NCBI GenBank assembly: GCA_902767465.1
Contig: CACXHM010000102.1
Span: forward strand, 1 to 14,369
Direction: 5' to 3'
DNA: 14,369 nucleotides
Source of the DNA: an uncultured Bacteroidia bacterium
Lineage (GTDB): Bacteria; Bacteroidota; Bacteroidia; Bacteroidales; UBA932
Under the pieces are notes generated by a model, which searched no databases, was not told where the DNA came from, and saw nothing but the letters and a program-made list of their open reading frames with translations. A program made the translations under genes and the position numbers. Positions 7,039 to 14,369 of this stretch are shown piece after piece; position 1 is the first letter of the stretch; each line of letters starts with the position of its first letter.

Positions 7039-9084
7039 TTAACGGTTATCGGCATCTACTTCGCAACGCACCGGCAGGGCTGCCGTCCGGTTGGTAGTTG
7101 CAGCGCGGAAGTTGGTTCCACTCAACCCGTCAGTTGCTCCTACTGCGGCTGCACTTGAAGCGTACATCCACATCCTCGGCTGGTTTGAAGTATCAGAAGG
7201 ACAGAAATTACTCCATGTAAATCCGTTTGTATTTGCTCCGTTACCGGCAGCGAAAGCATACGTGGCAGGACGAAGGTCATCGGTATTTATTTTGCCCTGG
7301 AAATAACCGAACACAGGGAACAGGGTTCCGGGAGCCGTTGAAATGAAAACTCCGTGTTTAAACTTCGTAGCATCGTTGGTCACCGTTATTTCGCCGTTAT
7401 ACAGAGCCTTGCTGGCGTTTACATATGCATCGGGATCGGCAACCCTCCAACCTTTCGGACAAGGATCGTAATTGGTTTTTACACCGGACGTCGTAATGGT
7501 GCGGATGGACCCTCCCCACAAGGTTCCGTCTTTATCACTGCTCCAATTAAGGATATCGGTGCCCTTTGTGGGACTCATAATCAAGCCGACAGGATTCTCG
7601 GTAGCATAATCCAGGGTTACGGGGCCTTTAATTGCGGGCATTGCTCCGTTCTTCTCCGAACCAAGGAACCGGGCCGTTGCGTATGTATGCCAGAATATCG
7701 GCATCGGACGGCCCCACTGATAGAAGTGGACGGGCTGGAAAGTATCCACGCTCTTGGCAGCCCAGGCGTCATGATTTGTGCTTGCCTCTCCAATCGCAAG
7801 ATTTGCAATCTGATGTCCTCCCACATTGACTGCAGCGACTGTGGTACCATCTGCTGCTATGTTCCAGAATGTCCAGGCCCAGAGGATCTTGCCGCCCTTC
7901 ACCATAAGAAGGATGGGGGTGCCTGCGAATGCTCCGGTATTTGTTACGGTAACGGTAAGGTTATCGTCATAGCTGAAACTGAATTTAGTGGGATTGACTC
8001 CCAGGTTCTTGCCTATATTCATATCCGCATAACGTGTCGTATAAACGGTTCCGGTACCATTATACTGCTCGCCCGTAGTGGCTCCGAGTTTTGCCCACTC
8101 GAAAGTCGCTCCTTTTGGATTGTGCACCTTGAGGAAGTTTCCCCTGGCTTTGATGCTGATAGGCACCGAAGCGGGATATGCCGCAACGGGGCTCAGCGTG
8201 CCGTCGGTATATACGCCATCCTTATATTGGATGAAGAACGTATTCGCTTCGCCGTAGGCATAGCCGGAACCGCTCATGACACGCTTGTCGTGCGGTTCAT
8301 ACCAAGCCACGCACTGGCTGTCGGAAAGATTGGCGAAAGTGAAGGAATTCACTTTGTTTGCAGAAATCTTCTTGCCCGTGAAGCCGACGGGAAGGGTGTA
8401 GTCTTCGCTATCCTTCGTGAGTTCGAATGCAATGTCGATCTCTCCTCCCGTAAGGTCTGCCTCCTTGACAGAGAATACAATCTCTTTGGCCGTAGTGCCA
8501 AGTTCAGGCTTGTCGGTAAGGGAGACTCTCACGTAGTCTTTTGCATCGGCACTGAGCACGGCTCCCTCACCCCGGAGTATCACTGCGTTGACTTTTGCTC
8601 CTGACAGTGCAGAGGAGGCAACACTCACCTTCACTATGGCCGCATCATGCATCAGGGTAAAGTCTGCCGCTCCACCGTTCACAACAGCAGTGGCGCTTGC
8701 AGAGGTTTTGAAGGATTTGTCGGAAGACGCCTTGCTTTGTTCAGACGCAATATCGCCGGCATTGTAAATAAGTTCTACCGAAGTTCCGTCGGCGATGGTG
8801 CCAGGGAATGAGAAGGTGCCGATGTTGGTGCCGGCGCCGGAAGTAAGGGTGGCTGTACCAAGAGAACTGCCGCCGCTCATGACGGTGAGTTCGTCTCCGG
8901 TTTCCCAAAGGGCTTTATAAGTAGTTCCTTCTTTGTCGCCAAGAGCAATCTTGGTAGATGCGAAGGATCCTGAGAAAACGGTTGTGCCGCCTTCTTCGAC
9001 GAGTGCTTCAGGAGCTTGAAGCTCGGCTTTGTTGCAGGCTGCCAAAACGGCTGCACAAGCAAGGATCGAAAGATACTTTTTCAT
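7039..9084 (-). CDS. Fimbrillin-like / FISUMP-domain surface lipoprotein B
   Basis: A 681-aa predicted lipoprotein with signal peptide and lipobox LAAC (Cys17). Residues about 35-250 form an Ala/Ser/Thr-rich beta domain of the Mfa-like/fimbrillin-like type (TKIALGDKEG, ALWETGDELTVMSGG). From about 255 on it matches the FISUMP group (Fibrobacter succinogenes major paralogous domain): GYAYGEANTFFIQYKDG (274-290), ILWAWTFWNIAADG (400-413), FYQWGRPMPIFW (454-465), YDPCPKGWRVADP (539-551), GFTWSN (621-626), and the end LPVRCEVD followed by ADNR. It is paralogous to the gene at 9234-11423, mainly over the C-terminal 420 residues, while the N-terminal domains differ. It starts 12 nt after the microprotein and ends 7 nt before the next lipoprotein. 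A surface glycan-binding role is inferred from its position downstream of SusC/D; FISUMP domains have no well-established activity that I know of. Confidence 0.85.
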   Translation of the reverse strand: MKKYLSILACAAVLAACNKAELQAPEALVEEGGTTVFSGSFASTKIALGDKEGTTYKALWETGDELTVMSGGSSLGTATLTSGAGTNIGTFSFPGTIADGTSVELIYNAGDIASEQSKASSDKSFKTSASATAVVNGGAADFTLMHDAAIVKVSVASSALSGAKVNAVILRGEGAVLSADAKDYVRVSLTDKPELGTTAKEIVFSVKEADLTGGEIDIAFELTKDSEDYTLPVGFTGKKISANKVNSFTFANLSDSQCVAWYEPHDKRVMSGSGYAYGEANTFFIQYKDGVYTDGTLSPVAAYPASVPISIKARGNFLKVHNPKGATFEWAKLGATTGEQYNGTGTVYTTRYADMNIGKNLGVNPTKFSFSYDDNLTVTVTNTGAFAGTPILLMVKGGKILWAWTFWNIAADGTTVAAVNVGGHQIANLAIGEASTNHDAWAAKSVDTFQPVHFYQWGRPMPIFWHTYATARFLGSEKNGAMPAIKGPVTLDYATENPVGLIMSPTKGTDILNWSSDKDGTLWGGSIRTITTSGVKTNYDPCPKGWRVADPDAYVNASKALYNGEITVTNDATKFKHGVFISTAPGTLFPVFGYFQGKINTDDLRPATYAFAAGNGANTNGFTWSNFCPSDTSNQPRMWMYASSAAAVGATDGLSGTNFRAATTNRTAALPVRCEVDADNR

Positions 9085-9096
9085 GATACTGTCGTT

Positions 9097-9228
9097 CTAG
9101 CTGATTAGTGAATCAAATGTTTCTTCTTCAAAATCACCGGCTCCCCCTCCGGACTGGCAGAGTACCTGCCTGGAGGCATACCCTACCAGGGCTGCCTGAG
9201 GAGATTCATAAATAAACTTTTTTTCCAT
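9097..9228 (-). CDS. 43-aa microprotein between the two FISUMP genes
   Basis: An ATG at 9228-9226 opens a 43-codon frame ending in TAG at 9099-9097. It sits 5 nt after the stop of FISUMP gene A and 12 nt before the ATG of FISUMP gene B, filling what would otherwise be a 149-bp hole in a tightly packed operon. The peptide begins MEKKFIYESPQAALVGY, has one Cys in RQVLCQSGGGAGD (20-32), then an acidic tail FEEETFDSLIS (33-43). It lacks a long hydrophobic segment, so it is not an obvious secreted or membrane protein. The layout (basic start with Tyr and Pro, short hydrophobic patch, Ser/Gly turn, acidic end) resembles short uncharacterised Bacteroidales ORFs often seen beside surface lipoprotein or fimbrillin genes; this is from memory, not a search. 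Role unknown: a small regulatory or assembly factor, or a precursor peptide, are guesses. Confidence 0.68.
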   Translation of the reverse strand: MEKKFIYESPQAALVGYASRQVLCQSGGGAGDFEEETFDSLIS

Positions 9229-9233
9229 ATATG

Positions 9234-11423
9234 TTATCTGTTGCTTTCGTCAACCTGGCAACGAACTGATGCTGCCACAGAAGAATTGTATTTGCCTACG
9301 CGGTTACCAGACTTATTGGACTCGTTGCGCCAGTAGAAAGAAACCGGCTGATTGAGGTTGTAACCACCGATGTGGTTGGACCAAAGCATTCCGTGACTGG
9401 CGGCTCCGATTGTTCCCTGCTGGCCCATACCCATCGAAGCCAGGCGTCCTTTGTCGACTTTACCGTTTCCATAGCCGTTGGTGTAGAAGAGGCTTCCATC
9501 AAGATAGAAACCCACAATACCGGCAGTATTCTCATAGGTCGCTGTGGCGGAAGCCTCGAGCAGGGCATTCATCGTGGAAGGATCCGGAACCCTCCAACCC
9601 TTAGGGCAGGGGTCATAGATAGATTTTTCTCCTTCGGCTTCCATATCGGCGTGAATATTTCCTCCCCAGAAATCTCCGCGCTTGCCATCAGAACTCCAAG
9701 AAGGCATGGCGGTATCTACCGGGTAAGCAAGCACCATTCCAACGGGATGTGCAAGGGCTGTAGGAGTGTCGATGGGACCTTCTATGGCCGGGCAGTTGCC
9801 TGTGCCTGTATAGTTCGGCGATATGGCATCCCAGGTAAAGGTCCAGTAGGTGGTCCAGAATACCGGGACGGGACGGCCGAACTGATAGTAGTAGTTGAAT
9901 CTGTAAATAACGTCGGGTGCAACTCTGGACTGACCTTCTTTGCCGAAGTTATTATATGCACTGTTTTTGATCCATTGCGAATACTGAGTGGTAGGCTGAC
10001 CGATGTCCATGTTGGCAAGTTTCTTCCCGCCCACATTCACGGTGCCAAGCGTTGTGCCGTCGGCTGCGATATTCCAGAAACTCCAGGCCCAGAGGATGCG
10101 TTCGCCCTTTTTCATCACAAGGATAGGGGCACCGGCATAAGCACCCGTATTTTTAACAGTAACCTTATATTCTGCAGCATTCTGGGTAAAAGTCAACTTG
10201 GTAGGATCAATTTCACTCTCCTCATACTGGGCAGTACGGGAAGTGTAAACGGTGCCATTGTTCTCAAACCATTCGAAGGTAACGTCTACGGGAGCTTCAA
10301 CCTCGAAGAAGCTGCCGCGGGCACGATAATCGATCGTAACCTCATCGGGGATGTCTGCGTTGGCCTTGTAGGTCGCCCCATGCCAGGTGCTGCCGTTCTT
10401 GCACTGGATGAGATAGGTGTTGGCGTCGCCGTAAGCATATCCGAGACCGGACTGCATACGGGTTTCCACGGGGCAATACCAATCGATGCTGTTGTCGCTG
10501 CTCTTGAGGTCGGACACCACAATTTCGGTGGTTTGTCCGCCGGTAAAACTCAGGCCGCTTTTCTTGATAGGGATCGTGACATTGCCCTTTTCTCCGGTGA
10601 GTTCAACGATTACGTAGAGATCGTTGTAAGTGCCGGGAAGAATGTTCACATAAACGCTCTGTTCCTTGGTTCCGAGGGTAGCAGGAGCGGAAACGGTAGT
10701 GGACACACGGCTGTATGAAGTCAATGTCTGGAACTCGTTGCTCTCGATGTTTACATTGAAACCGCCGCCGAGCTTTGCAGCGCCGGTCTCATCCCATAGG
10801 GTAACCTTTTTCACACCGTAATCGGCGAATTCCGCGGAACTTACTTTCACTTTGGCAACTGCCGAAACAGGATTGAGGGAGAATGAGAATTTCTCATCGA
10901 CTCCGGGGATACCCTTGCAGGTTCCGAAAGCGAACCCTGCACCGGCCACATCCGGCTTCGGCTGTGTCTGGTCTTCGGCTATCTCCAAGCCATAGATCAC
11001 ACCCGCAACATATTTAAGGGTTGGATCGTAGGGGGTATAAACCAGAAAACTGTTCTCTCCCTTCACCAGGTCAAGAGCCGGTGTGTTGAAGGGTGCCACA
11101 GCCTGGCCGTCATACTGAGACGGCGTATAAGGAACCGGAACCATTTTGCCGGTTTCGGGGTCTTCCTGCATCAGGCCGGTGTCGGCCCAACCTTCGATCT
11201 TGCATTCAAGGTTAGATGCCTTGACTTCGGTCATTGCACTATAAAGACCTACTGATGAATTGGTTGACCAGGTAAAGCCCGGGGTGTTGACAGTGCCTTC
11301 AAGGACGTAGGCGGTTCCAGCAACCGGTTCCGGATAGTCTTGCTTCCCGGGGCCGTTGGGTTCATCCTTCTTGCATGCAAGAAGACAAAGTCCGATAGCG
11401 AATAAAACGAAATACCTTTTCAT
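9234..11423 (-). CDS. Fimbrillin-like / FISUMP-domain surface lipoprotein A
   Basis: A 729-aa predicted lipoprotein with signal peptide and lipobox LLAC (Cys17), followed by KKDEP, a charged start that fits a Bacteroidota surface-export signal. Residues about 35-305 form a fimbrillin-like beta domain (GFTWSTNSSVGLYSAM, AVAKVKVSSAEF, ILPGTYNDLYVIVELTG). The C-terminal part is FISUMP-type: GLGYAYGDANTYLIQCKNG (326-344), ILWAWSFWNIAADG (443-456), YYQFGRPVPVFW (512-523), YDPCPKGWRVPDP (603-615), and the end VRCQVD followed by ESNR. It begins 16 nt after the SusD-like gene; the AT-rich spacer lacks a Shine-Dalgarno, as is usual in Bacteroidota. Taking the slot where surface glycan-binding proteins (SusE/F or SGBP) lie in PULs, it probably binds the glycan at the cell surface. 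That is a positional inference. An alternative is an adhesin or pilus-like surface structure. Confidence 0.86.
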   Translation of the reverse strand: MKRYFVLFAIGLCLLACKKDEPNGPGKQDYPEPVAGTAYVLEGTVNTPGFTWSTNSSVGLYSAMTEVKASNLECKIEGWADTGLMQEDPETGKMVPVPYTPSQYDGQAVAPFNTPALDLVKGENSFLVYTPYDPTLKYVAGVIYGLEIAEDQTQPKPDVAGAGFAFGTCKGIPGVDEKFSFSLNPVSAVAKVKVSSAEFADYGVKKVTLWDETGAAKLGGGFNVNIESNEFQTLTSYSRVSTTVSAPATLGTKEQSVYVNILPGTYNDLYVIVELTGEKGNVTIPIKKSGLSFTGGQTTEIVVSDLKSSDNSIDWYCPVETRMQSGLGYAYGDANTYLIQCKNGSTWHGATYKANADIPDEVTIDYRARGSFFEVEAPVDVTFEWFENNGTVYTSRTAQYEESEIDPTKLTFTQNAAEYKVTVKNTGAYAGAPILVMKKGERILWAWSFWNIAADGTTLGTVNVGGKKLANMDIGQPTTQYSQWIKNSAYNNFGKEGQSRVAPDVIYRFNYYYQFGRPVPVFWTTYWTFTWDAISPNYTGTGNCPAIEGPIDTPTALAHPVGMVLAYPVDTAMPSWSSDGKRGDFWGGNIHADMEAEGEKSIYDPCPKGWRVPDPSTMNALLEASATATYENTAGIVGFYLDGSLFYTNGYGNGKVDKGRLASMGMGQQGTIGAASHGMLWSNHIGGYNLNQPVSFYWRNESNKSGNRVGKYNSSVAASVRCQVDESNR

Positions 11424-11439
11424 GTTATAATTATTTTGG

Positions 11440-13239
11440 TTAAGATTTATCTTCTACAACTCCCCATCCAGCGTTCTGCACCAGAGACTGGTTCACGCCC
11501 ATCTGTTCCTCTGAAATCGGGAGCCAGATCTTATGGTGCTGCCAGTTCTGCTTGAGATTTGGGATACCGATCCTGAGGTAACCCGTTGAATCAAAGTTCA
11601 GATAACGGTCGTCAACGACACCTTCCCGCTCCACAACCTTGTATTCATCGAGGCTGGCAATAGCGGCATCGATCCTGTTGAAGCGTATCAGGTCCCACTT
11701 GCGGGAGAACTCGAACACAAGTTCGCGTTCGCGGCTCTCCAGAAGTTCGTCAATAAAATCGTCACGGTGATAATAAGTTTTGAGGAAGGTATAGTTGTCG
11801 TCGTCGATTGCGGCCCTCTCAAGAACTTTATTCATCCACACGCGGGCATCCGGCTCGTTCCCGTCGAAATAAAGAGCCTCCGCATACATGAGGTACACGT
11901 CCGCAAGGCGCATCAGAGGGAAAGAAAAGGCAGACTGCTGCCAGGTATGCTGAACCTCGTTCATCGCTGCAAGCCGTACTTTTCCGGCACAGAGCTGGAT
12001 GCCGCTCACCGGCAGATAGGTTTGACGCTCGTTTTCGTACAATGGATGCAGCACCTCTTTTTGCTGGTGAGTAATCTCATCGGTAACCGTAATTTTGTGC
12101 TGCATGTTAGGATAGCTGTAGGTATAACCGTCCACCAGCACTGTCGAATAGCCGTCGGAAATACGGCCCGTGAAATTGTGGTCGCGGCGCCTGTCGGACT
12201 CGTGGTACATATAGAAACCCCGCGGAGTTGGAATATGGCGCCCGCCGTAAACTATGGGGGTAAGCACACCGTTCGAGGTCGGAGAAGGAAGATAGAAACT
12301 GTTGGGCCAGTATCCTTCCTTGCCCGAAAGGGGAGACTCCGCAAGCAGCAGACACTCCTTATATTGTTCACTCTTGGTGGTTTCCCGGAAGAGGTTTGTG
12401 TAATCGTTGACAAGTATATAAGGAGATTCCTCTACAACCTCTTTCAGTGCGTTTTTTGCCTTGGTTGTCATTGCTGCAGCATCTACCCATGCGAAATCAT
12501 TGAGGGGCTGCTCCGCAACCAGGTCCGCTCCAACATTATACCGCTTGCAGGATGCCAGATAGTTGCAAATGCGCCCTATGTATGCATCGGCGGTGAAACG
12601 GTTGGCGGAAATGTTCCCGAGAATGCCTGCATCGGCCAGATTGTCGCGTGCGAAATCCAGGTCGGCCAGTATGAATTCATATACATCCTTCAAAGCAGAA
12701 CGGGGCTCATTGCCATCGGATGCGTAGGATTTTACAATGGGCACCCCTCCGAAGTTCCAAGCAAGATGATAATAGAAAAATGCCCTCATGAAACGGGCCT
12801 CCGCCTTGAACTGAGTCTTTATCTCGGAGCTTGCCTCAATCCCGTCGATATACTGAAGAATTATGTTGCAACGGTTGATCCCCGCATAGAACACTTTCCA
12901 GAAATCCCTGATGCAGCGGGTACTTTCAACATAGTTTCCCCATTCCATTTCGAGCCCTTCATCGTTGGATGACTGGGCGGCAACAACGTCGTCGGAAGGA
13001 GCATTCATTATGTAGAGCAGACCCTGCGCATAGGAGCCGCGCTGACAAAATGAATATCCCGGAATCTTATGCGTGTTGATGGTTTCGTAACAGCTTACGA
13101 GAGCCATCTCCATCTGCTGCTGGGTTTTATAATAGTTTTCGGGGGAAGTCTGCGAAAACGGCACCTGATTCAGGAAATCCGCCTTTGCACATGAAACGGC
13201 CGAAACAGCTATGGCAATTATTAAAAACCTGTTTTTCAT
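11440..13239 (-). CDS. SusD/RagB-family glycan-binding lipoprotein
   Basis: A 599-aa predicted outer-membrane lipoprotein that captures oligosaccharide and acts as a lid on its SusC partner. I choose the ATG at 13239-13237: it lies 7 nt after the SusC stop and gives a compact signal (MKNRFLIIAIAVSAVSC, Cys17). An in-frame ATG at 13260 would overlap SusC and only adds MQVSDTV. SusD hallmarks are clear: FLNQVPFSQTSPENYYKT just after the Cys, the TPR-like helix EARFMRAFFYYHLAWNFGGV (147-166), RLADVYLMYAEAL (444-456), RERELVFEFSRKWDLIRF (503-520) and the terminal PISEEQMGVNQSLVQNAGW (574-592). The length is normal to slightly long for the family. It is immediately downstream of SusC in the same operon. 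The ligand cannot be predicted from sequence by eye. Confidence 0.96.
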   Translation of the reverse strand: MKNRFLIIAIAVSAVSCAKADFLNQVPFSQTSPENYYKTQQQMEMALVSCYETINTHKIPGYSFCQRGSYAQGLLYIMNAPSDDVVAAQSSNDEGLEMEWGNYVESTRCIRDFWKVFYAGINRCNIILQYIDGIEASSEIKTQFKAEARFMRAFFYYHLAWNFGGVPIVKSYASDGNEPRSALKDVYEFILADLDFARDNLADAGILGNISANRFTADAYIGRICNYLASCKRYNVGADLVAEQPLNDFAWVDAAAMTTKAKNALKEVVEESPYILVNDYTNLFRETTKSEQYKECLLLAESPLSGKEGYWPNSFYLPSPTSNGVLTPIVYGGRHIPTPRGFYMYHESDRRRDHNFTGRISDGYSTVLVDGYTYSYPNMQHKITVTDEITHQQKEVLHPLYENERQTYLPVSGIQLCAGKVRLAAMNEVQHTWQQSAFSFPLMRLADVYLMYAEALYFDGNEPDARVWMNKVLERAAIDDDNYTFLKTYYHRDDFIDELLESRERELVFEFSRKWDLIRFNRIDAAIASLDEYKVVEREGVVDDRYLNFDSTGYLRIGIPNLKQNWQHHKIWLPISEEQMGVNQSLVQNAGWGVVEDKS

Positions 13240-13246
13240 GACTGTA

Positions 13247-14368
13247 TCAGAAACTTGCATTGATACCGAAAGTAATTACGCGTGCCTTAGGATACGATAG
13301 TCTGTCGAATCCCGTGAAAAGGGAGTTTGACGAGCTCACGTCGGGATCCATTCCGCTGTATCGGGTCCATAGCCAGGCATTGTCGATATTGGCATAAATA
13401 CGCAGCTTTTCGAAGTGGATACGACTGCATATCCTGCCGGGCAGAGAGTAACCAAAACCTACGGTCTTAAGCCTTAAGAAGGAGCCGTCCTCGACGTAAT
13501 ACGACGATACATAGGTGTTGGTCTGGTTCATCAGCCGGGAATAGGTGTCCGACCCGTTCTCAGGAGTCCAGTGTCCTTCCCAAGCCTCTTTTCGAAGATT
13601 GTTGTACATGGTGCTTCCCGAGAGACCTGACTCAGAACGCAGCTTGAACTCGTTCATGATGTCGCGCCCGTAAACGCACTCGAAGAAAATGTTGAGATCG
13701 AAACCCTTCCAGGTGAACGTGTTGCCGAGTCCGGCCGTCCATTTTGGGTTGGAATTGCTGATAACCCTGCGATCGGCGGTAGTGATTTCGTTGTCTCCGT
13801 CCAGATCCTTGTACTTCCTGTCACCCGGCTGGGGCGTTATGCCGTTGATAGTTGTTACTCCGTCCTTGAGTGTAAACACCAGTTTCCCCTGCTTGATATC
13901 TTCCGAAGTCACTATCTCGGGATGCTCGGTGAAGTCGTTTCCGAACTTGTCTTTGATTATGAAATCAGTGAGCTGGTAATTGCCGTCCCACACATATCCG
14001 TAACCTATGCCTATAGGCTGCCCGACCATAATGCGGGAGATATCATTTGCGAGCACTCCGTGCGCAATGTTTACGCTGGTATATTCTACTCCTCCGATGT
14101 CCAACACCTTGTTTCGGGATGCGTCGAAGGTAAAACTGGTGCTCCATGAGAAATCCCGGGTATCGATATTGTGGGTTGTCAGGCTGAGTTCAAGGCCTTT
14201 ATTCTCCACACGCCCCAGATTCTGCCACTGTTCGGTGAACCCGGATTGTGCGGACAGGGTCGCACGATAGAGCATATCGCGGGTATCCTTGTAGTATATA
14301 TCGCCTGTGAAGTCGATACGTTCTCCGAAATGGGTAAGGTCAAGCCCAAGGTCGTATTGCCATGTTGT
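13247..14368 (-). CDS. SusC/RagA-family TonB-linked transporter, C-terminal part (5' end outside window)
   Basis: The frame is open to the edge of the window, so the N-terminus, plug and first part of the barrel are missing; 373 residues are visible. An internal ATG at 14275 is not the start, because the codons before it read as normal SusC barrel (YDLGLDLTHFGERIDFTGDI). Typical family elements are QNLGRVENKGLELSL (50-64 of the visible part), GDRKYKDLDGDNEITTADRR (182-201), NPKWTAGLGNTFTWKGFDLN, and a final strand RVITFGINASF ending in Phe. The protein forms the outer-membrane channel that imports the oligosaccharide held by the SusD-like protein encoded 7 nt downstream (stop to preferred start). 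It is the first visible gene of the minus-strand operon; the promoter and any regulator lie beyond 14369. Confidence 0.96.
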   Translation of the reverse strand, partial: TTWQYDLGLDLTHFGERIDFTGDIYYKDTRDMLYRATLSAQSGFTEQWQNLGRVENKGLELSLTTHNIDTRDFSWSTSFTFDASRNKVLDIGGVEYTSVNIAHGVLANDISRIMVGQPIGIGYGYVWDGNYQLTDFIIKDKFGNDFTEHPEIVTSEDIKQGKLVFTLKDGVTTINGITPQPGDRKYKDLDGDNEITTADRRVISNSNPKWTAGLGNTFTWKGFDLNIFFECVYGRDIMNEFKLRSESGLSGSTMYNNLRKEAWEGHWTPENGSDTYSRLMNQTNTYVSSYYVEDGSFLRLKTVGFGYSLPGRICSRIHFEKLRIYANIDNAWLWTRYSGMDPDVSSSNSLFTGFDRLSYPKARVITFGINASF

Positions 14369-14369
14369 T

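Noticed and set aside
6351..7097. 248-codon plus-strand frame opposite the beta-sandwich lipoprotein
   Set aside because: Crosses the junction of two minus-strand genes and encodes no plausible domain.
7354..8604. 416-codon open frame on the plus strand opposite FISUMP gene B
   Set aside because: Same situation as opposite gene A. That both paralogues give similar antisense frames reflects shared composition, not a real antisense gene pair.
9085..9233. Internal promoter in the gap between the FISUMP genes
   Set aside because: No good Bacteroidota -7 element (TAnnTTTG) with matching upstream TTTG was found on the minus strand, and the gap is filled by the 43-codon ORF.
9372..10718. 448-codon open frame on the plus strand opposite FISUMP gene A
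   Set aside because: Antisense to a well-supported lipoprotein, with no signal peptide or recognisable domain. The length comes from codon bias of the real gene.
7039..11423. Fimbrial (Mfa/Fim-type pilus) operon
   Set aside because: The N-terminal domains are fimbrillin-like, but the C-terminal halves are FISUMP-type, no pilus anchor, usher-like or accessory fimbrial genes are present, and the genes follow SusC/D.
7039..11423. Very recent gene duplication or assembly repeat
   Set aside because: Only short blocks are similar at DNA level and the N-terminal domains are unlike each other, so the copies are old paralogues.
11767..12972. 401-codon open frame on the plus strand opposite the SusD-like gene
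   Set aside because: It lies wholly antisense to a gene with unmistakable SusD motifs. Its translation is rich in Ile, Val, Cys and His with no coherent domain, as expected for a complementary-strand shadow.
1..14369. Mobile element, CRISPR, restriction or defence system
   Set aside because: No transposase, integrase, Cas, methylase, helicase or nuclease motifs and no direct-repeat arrays were seen on either strand.

Overview
The window looks like accessory chromosome of a gut-type Bacteroidales bacterium. The evidence is a SusC/SusD pair, a TonB-dependent receptor paired with a DUF4249-type lipoprotein, fimbrillin-like/FISUMP lipoproteins, Bacteroidota-style lipoprotein signals (Cys at residue 17 or 18), and near-balanced base composition with AT-rich start contexts instead of clear Shine-Dalgarno sites. 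Genus cannot be fixed from sequence alone; Alistipes-, Cryptobacteroides- or Muribaculaceae-like genomes would all fit. Coding density is almost complete. No gene-free stretch exceeds about 20 bases once a 43-residue ORF at 9097-9228 is recognised. No tRNA, rRNA, CRISPR array, IS element or integrase was seen.

Plus strand, 1-3354: the 3' end of an unrecognised protein (1-549), a compact TonB-dependent outer-membrane receptor (558-2543) and an overlapping DUF4249-type lipoprotein (2527-3354). Spacings are +8 and -17 nt, so they probably form one operon whose start lies outside the window.

Minus strand, 14369 down to 3355: a polysaccharide-utilisation-type operon read in the order SusC-like transporter (5' end cut off), SusD-like lipoprotein, fimbrillin-like/FISUMP lipoprotein A, a 43-aa microprotein, fimbrillin-like/FISUMP lipoprotein B, a lipoprotein with a predicted carbohydrate-type beta-sandwich, and a lipoprotein with a GH clan A (agarase-like) catalytic domain. 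Junctions are 7, 16, 5, 12, 7 and -4 nt, which suggests a single transcript. The expected model is as follows. The two FISUMP proteins sit at the position of surface glycan-binding proteins. The GH-A enzyme cuts a glycan at the cell surface. SusD captures the oligosaccharide and SusC imports it, energised by TonB. The regulator (ECF sigma/anti-sigma or HTCS) is not in the window.

The two operons converge with their stop codons directly abutting (TAA|TTA at 3352-3357). The least explained items are the microprotein between the two paralogous FISUMP genes, the paired FISUMP proteins with an altered family motif, and the GH-A lipoprotein with its unassigned N-terminal domain and neighbouring beta-sandwich protein.
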